Shown piece after piece: positions 61,390 through 64,000 of a stretch of DNA of 64,000 bases. The stretch's first letter is position 1. The number at the start of each line of letters is the position of its first letter. The translations under genes were made by a program, and so were the position numbers. Source of the stretch: Pseudalkalibacillus sp. SCS-8 (GTDB lineage Bacteria > Bacillota > Bacilli > Bacillales > Fictibacillaceae). The notes beneath the pieces were generated by a model. That model did no database searches, had not been told where the DNA came from, and saw only the letters and a program-made list of their open reading frames with translations. The DNA lies in assembly GCF_040126055.1 (NCBI RefSeq), contig NZ_CP143541.1:1364001-1428000 (forward strand), written 5' to 3'.

Positions 61390-62487
61390 ATGAAATATAG
61401 GTTTATCGTATTGATGTTTCTGACTCCGATGTTGATTTTGGCGGTATTGCCATTCTTATTATGGCAGCTGAAGGATGTCGAACATAAATCAATTCAGGTG
61501 ATTGATAAAACAGTCCCAAAGAACGATTATCGAGAACACTTAGGGTTATTCTGGCTGCTTGATCATAGAAAGGCTGTAAAAGCTGATGGGGAGTATTACA
61601 GGAAGGAAACGGATTATTATGGATATGATCCGGAAAGCCAATCAGGAGAGACTGGGCTTGAAATCGAGAAGGAAGTTGACTTGATCTATGTAGCCGACAC
61701 CTATGGGATTTATACAGAGGATCTCCGAGATAAACCGACGGGTGAACGGTCAAAGCTGATTTATGGAGGGCTTACGATCTTCGATTGGAATAAAATTATT
61801 GAAGCGAAAGATGAAGATGTTACTTTGATTTTAGAATTCAATTCAATCGCATCTCCAACAGATCATACGACCCGTTCAATCGTTGAAAAGGAAATGGGCT
61901 TCCAATGGTCTGGATGGATCGGGCGGCATTTCAAAGATCTTTCTAGTGATGAAATCCCTCCCTGGTTGATTCGGAATTACGAAAGCCAGTACAGAGATGA
62001 TTGGCGTTTTGAAGGGGAAGGACTTACCTTCGTCCATGAAAGCGATCGGGTCGTCGTTTTGAATGAGGAAGATATTCGTGGACGGGTATTATTTAAATGG
62101 CTCGATCCAGGCGTTCAGCATTACCCTAAGGCAACAAACAGTCGTTATCATTATTGGTTTGACATCATCGAACCTGATGAAGATACGCTTATTGAAGCGG
62201 AGTATGAAATCGACATGGTGAAGAGTGGACGGACTAAGCTGGAGGAAAACGGGATTCCGACCCATTTTCCAGCAGTCATCCGTTTGCCGGATGAACGAAA
62301 ATATTATTTTGCGGGGGACTTTGCAGACATACCAGTGGATTATAATTCGAGATGGACACTACCCGATGTCTTTTATGGAATTTATTCCTTCTTCCATCCA
62401 GATGAAGAATTTTTTTGGAAAAGTTACATCCCTATGATGGATCAGATATTGGAAGAGACTAATTCCAGCACGGATGGTTCTCTATAG
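61390..62487 (+). CDS. Secreted/membrane-anchored protein of unknown function in the EPS operon
   Basis: 365 residues: one N-terminal signal-anchor (IVLMFLTPMLILAVLPFLLW), then an extracellular domain rich in aromatic and acidic residues (FWLLDHRKAV, YVADTYGIYTED, IFDWNKI, FQWSGWIGRHF, VIRLPDERKYYFAGDFAD). Several segments suggest a glutamine-amidotransferase-like or glycosidase-like fold, but I cannot name a family. By position it would modify, guide or cut the exported glycan. Confidence 0.7.
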   Translation: MKYRFIVLMFLTPMLILAVLPFLLWQLKDVEHKSIQVIDKTVPKNDYREHLGLFWLLDHRKAVKADGEYYRKETDYYGYDPESQSGETGLEIEKEVDLIYVADTYGIYTEDLRDKPTGERSKLIYGGLTIFDWNKIIEAKDEDVTLILEFNSIASPTDHTTRSIVEKEMGFQWSGWIGRHFKDLSSDEIPPWLIRNYESQYRDDWRFEGEGLTFVHESDRVVVLNEEDIRGRVLFKWLDPGVQHYPKATNSRYHYWFDIIEPDEDTLIEAEYEIDMVKSGRTKLEENGIPTHFPAVIRLPDERKYYFAGDFADIPVDYNSRWTLPDVFYGIYSFFHPDEEFFWKSYIPMMDQILEETNSSTDGSL

Positions 62488-62505
62488 AAGTAAGGAGCGT
62501 ACAAG

Positions 62506-64000
62506 GTGAAACGATTGAAAAACTTTTCGTTATGGTTCATATTTTTAGCAACATTCGGCTTTGCTGGTGGAGGTTATTTCCTTCTATTCTTAATCGTTCC
62601 TTTTGAAGAATGGCTTGTCAATAAAGGAGTTTCACAAAGTCAAATCGACAATCTCCTCTCGTATTTCGTATACGGGTGGATTATTTTCGGGTTTTTGATA
62701 TCCTTCCTATATTTCATATTTTTTGTTAAGAAGAATAGAAAGATTGTGAGTTATGTTCTGGTTTTCTTTACAACCTTGAATGCAGCTTTTGTTTTCTATT
62801 TATTCATGAATACGGACTCTGCAATTGTAGCGATGAGTAGAGGTGAGGTCGAGCAAACAACAGATCAGCTGACCTTTGGACCTTATCCGGATAAGGATTC
62901 TTTACGGAATCTGAAAGAAGAAGGCTATGATGGTGTCATTACATTATTAAGTCCGACCATAATCTTTGAGAACGAACTGCTTGATAAGGAAATGCAAAAT
63001 GGGGAAGAAATCGGATTGAGCATTCATTCTTTTCCGATGCTCCCCTGGGTTGGAGATAACGGAGAATCGATAAATGGAATCGTCAACCTGGTGAAGGATA
63101 ACCCTGACAAGAACTTCTATGTCCATTGTTATTTAGGTAAGCACCGCGTTGATCTCATCAAGCAGACGATATTGAAAAGGTTGGAGGGACAGACCGAAAC
63201 TTCTTCAGAAAGTGCACGGATTCTTATACCATCGGAATTCATCCGTGGAAATGTCTATACCTATGATAGAGAGTCCATCATTCTCGGACCTTATCCAACA
63301 CCAGAAGAATGGCTCAAACTGGTCAGGTTGAATATCGGGGAAATCGTCACCTTGCTCGATGAAAATTCAAGCCGTTTTATGGAGGAAAAGAAGATCGCTA
63401 AAGAACAAGGGATGCTTTTCACCCCTTTTACTTTGGACTCAAAGTCTCCTGATCCAAAGCAGCTGGAGAACATCAGCAATTATCTAAGAAACGCACCGCA
63501 TAAAGTTTATGTACACGGTTTTTCAACAGAAAGGAAAATACGGGCATTGGAATTGATGCTCAGTAAAGGACTCCTTCCTGTTAAACAGGAGCTGTTATAC
63601 GACGAGTTTAATAAGGACAGCCTAGATATTGTAGGGGAATGGCTTGTGTTAGGAGCTGGGCTGAGAGCCGAACAGGCTTCCGTGTTAAAGCAGGCTGGAA
63701 TCAACACTGTCATGTATGCAGGGAATACGAAGGACTATGGCTCACATTTGATGGACGCAATCCTAAAAGAAAATTTGAAGTTGGAGTTTATTCCTTATAA
63801 AGGGAAAGATATCGATGATTTATACCAGCTAGCGTCCCATATTGCAAAATATGATTCTCAAACCTATCTGTATGGGTTGAAGGGAAAAGACAAAGCCACG
63901 TTACATAAGATGCTTGAAGGCATGTTGTATGGGGTGAAAGATGAAGAATTGCACGATTTGAAGGTTAAGAATGGAGCGTTTAACGTAAAGGCAAGAAAAC
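62506..64000 (+). CDS. Membrane-anchored dual-specificity-phosphatase-like protein, 3' end off window
   Basis: Open frame from a GTG at 62506 (AAGGAG upstream) to the right edge, at least 498 residues. Three N-terminal membrane helices (~8-30, 50-75, 83-105), then phosphatase-like repeats. Repeat 1 has an intact CX5R loop, VHCYLGKHR with Cys208 and Arg214. Repeat 2 (starting LGPYPTPEEW) has VHGFSTERK, where Gly replaces Cys. Repeat 3 is more degenerate (YGLKGKDK). Repeats 1 and 2 both start FGPYPD/LGPYPT, showing internal duplication. It may dephosphorylate a polysaccharide-linked phosphate or a tyrosine; the direction of the catalytic domain relative to the membrane is not certain. Confidence 0.72.
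   Translation, partial: MKRLKNFSLWFIFLATFGFAGGGYFLLFLIVPFEEWLVNKGVSQSQIDNLLSYFVYGWIIFGFLISFLYFIFFVKKNRKIVSYVLVFFTTLNAAFVFYLFMNTDSAIVAMSRGEVEQTTDQLTFGPYPDKDSLRNLKEEGYDGVITLLSPTIIFENELLDKEMQNGEEIGLSIHSFPMLPWVGDNGESINGIVNLVKDNPDKNFYVHCYLGKHRVDLIKQTILKRLEGQTETSSESARILIPSEFIRGNVYTYDRESIILGPYPTPEEWLKLVRLNIGEIVTLLDENSSRFMEEKKIAKEQGMLFTPFTLDSKSPDPKQLENISNYLRNAPHKVYVHGFSTERKIRALELMLSKGLLPVKQELLYDEFNKDSLDIVGEWLVLGAGLRAEQASVLKQAGINTVMYAGNTKDYGSHLMDAILKENLKLEFIPYKGKDIDDLYQLASHIAKYDSQTYLYGLKGKDKATLHKMLEGMLYGVKDEELHDLKVKNGAFNVKARK

Overview
The window is a stretch of low-GC, spore-forming Bacillaceae chromosome. The gene order matches Bacillus subtilis over long runs: spxH-yjbI-yjbJ-yjbK-yjbL-yjbM-nadK-yjbO-prpE, then yjbQ and fabI, then yjcF-yjcG-yjcH, then ccpC-dapH-dapL-ykuS-ykuT-ykuU, then ktrC. 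Initiation sites are strong Shine-Dalgarno type, with several TTG/GTG starts. A Spo0E-family regulator and SigK-like promoter motifs indicate sporulation. Genus cannot be fixed from the sequence alone.

Layout. 1-9.7 kb: stress/redox and alarmone genes (spxH partial at the left edge, trHb, lytic transglycosylase, CYTH protein, small alarmone synthetase, NAD kinase, pseudouridine synthase, PrpE), a RodA/FtsW-type glycan polymerase and MgtE. 9.7-12.3 kb: a compact minus-strand RiPP-like locus made of a 20-residue peptide, a ThiF/MccB-like adenylating enzyme and an M50-type membrane metalloprotease. 12.5-15.3 kb: a CPA2 antiporter with TrkA domains and fabI with a FapR-like operator.

15.4-33.6 kb is the most unusual part. 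It occupies the slot between fabI and yjcFGH where B. subtilis carries its spore-crust genes (cotO/cotZYXWV). Here two paralogous cysteine-rich small proteins bracket a glycan cluster: a CgeB-like glycosyltransferase, two paralogous GT2 enzymes, a GT2 enzyme with a galactosyltransferase-type C-terminal region, a GT4 enzyme, a UDP-sugar branch resembling UDP-L-FucNAc synthesis (2-epimerase, 4,6-dehydratase, reductase) and another SDR. Added to this are a PAPS-type sulfotransferase and a PAPS supply module (ATP sulfurylase, SLC13-type permease, APS kinase) with no PAPS reductase or sulfite reductase in the window. Several transcripts start next to a CATAGTATA-like motif resembling the SigK -10 element. 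My reading is a dedicated pathway for a sulfated spore-surface polysaccharide, which I do not know as a described Bacillus system. Further likely spore-surface proteins follow at 30-33.6 kb.

33.7-47.3 kb: an MBL hydrolase, a DUF421 protein, yjcF/G/H, a PgpA-family phosphatase, tRNA-Val(GAC), a small Spo0E-family protein, CorA, a DHA2 drug transporter, a VOC protein with a TSUP permease, ccpC, dapH-dapL, a 52-bp hairpin repeat array, ykuS, a ChaB-like protein and an MscS channel. 47.6-57 kb: a 2-Cys peroxiredoxin, an asymmetric heterodimeric ABC exporter pair, a Rex-box-preceded cytochrome bd oxidase, ktrC and a TM_helix-repeat channel protein.

57.3-64 kb: an exopolysaccharide operon running off the right edge. 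It encodes a regulator with two pseudo-receiver domains around a degenerate GGDEF domain that keeps an RxxD I-site (a likely c-di-GMP receptor), a membrane-anchored HEAT-repeat protein, a processive GT2 synthase, a secreted protein of unknown function and a membrane-anchored tyrosine/dual-specificity phosphatase-like protein. Functionally it parallels B. subtilis ydaJKLMN, but the parts differ.
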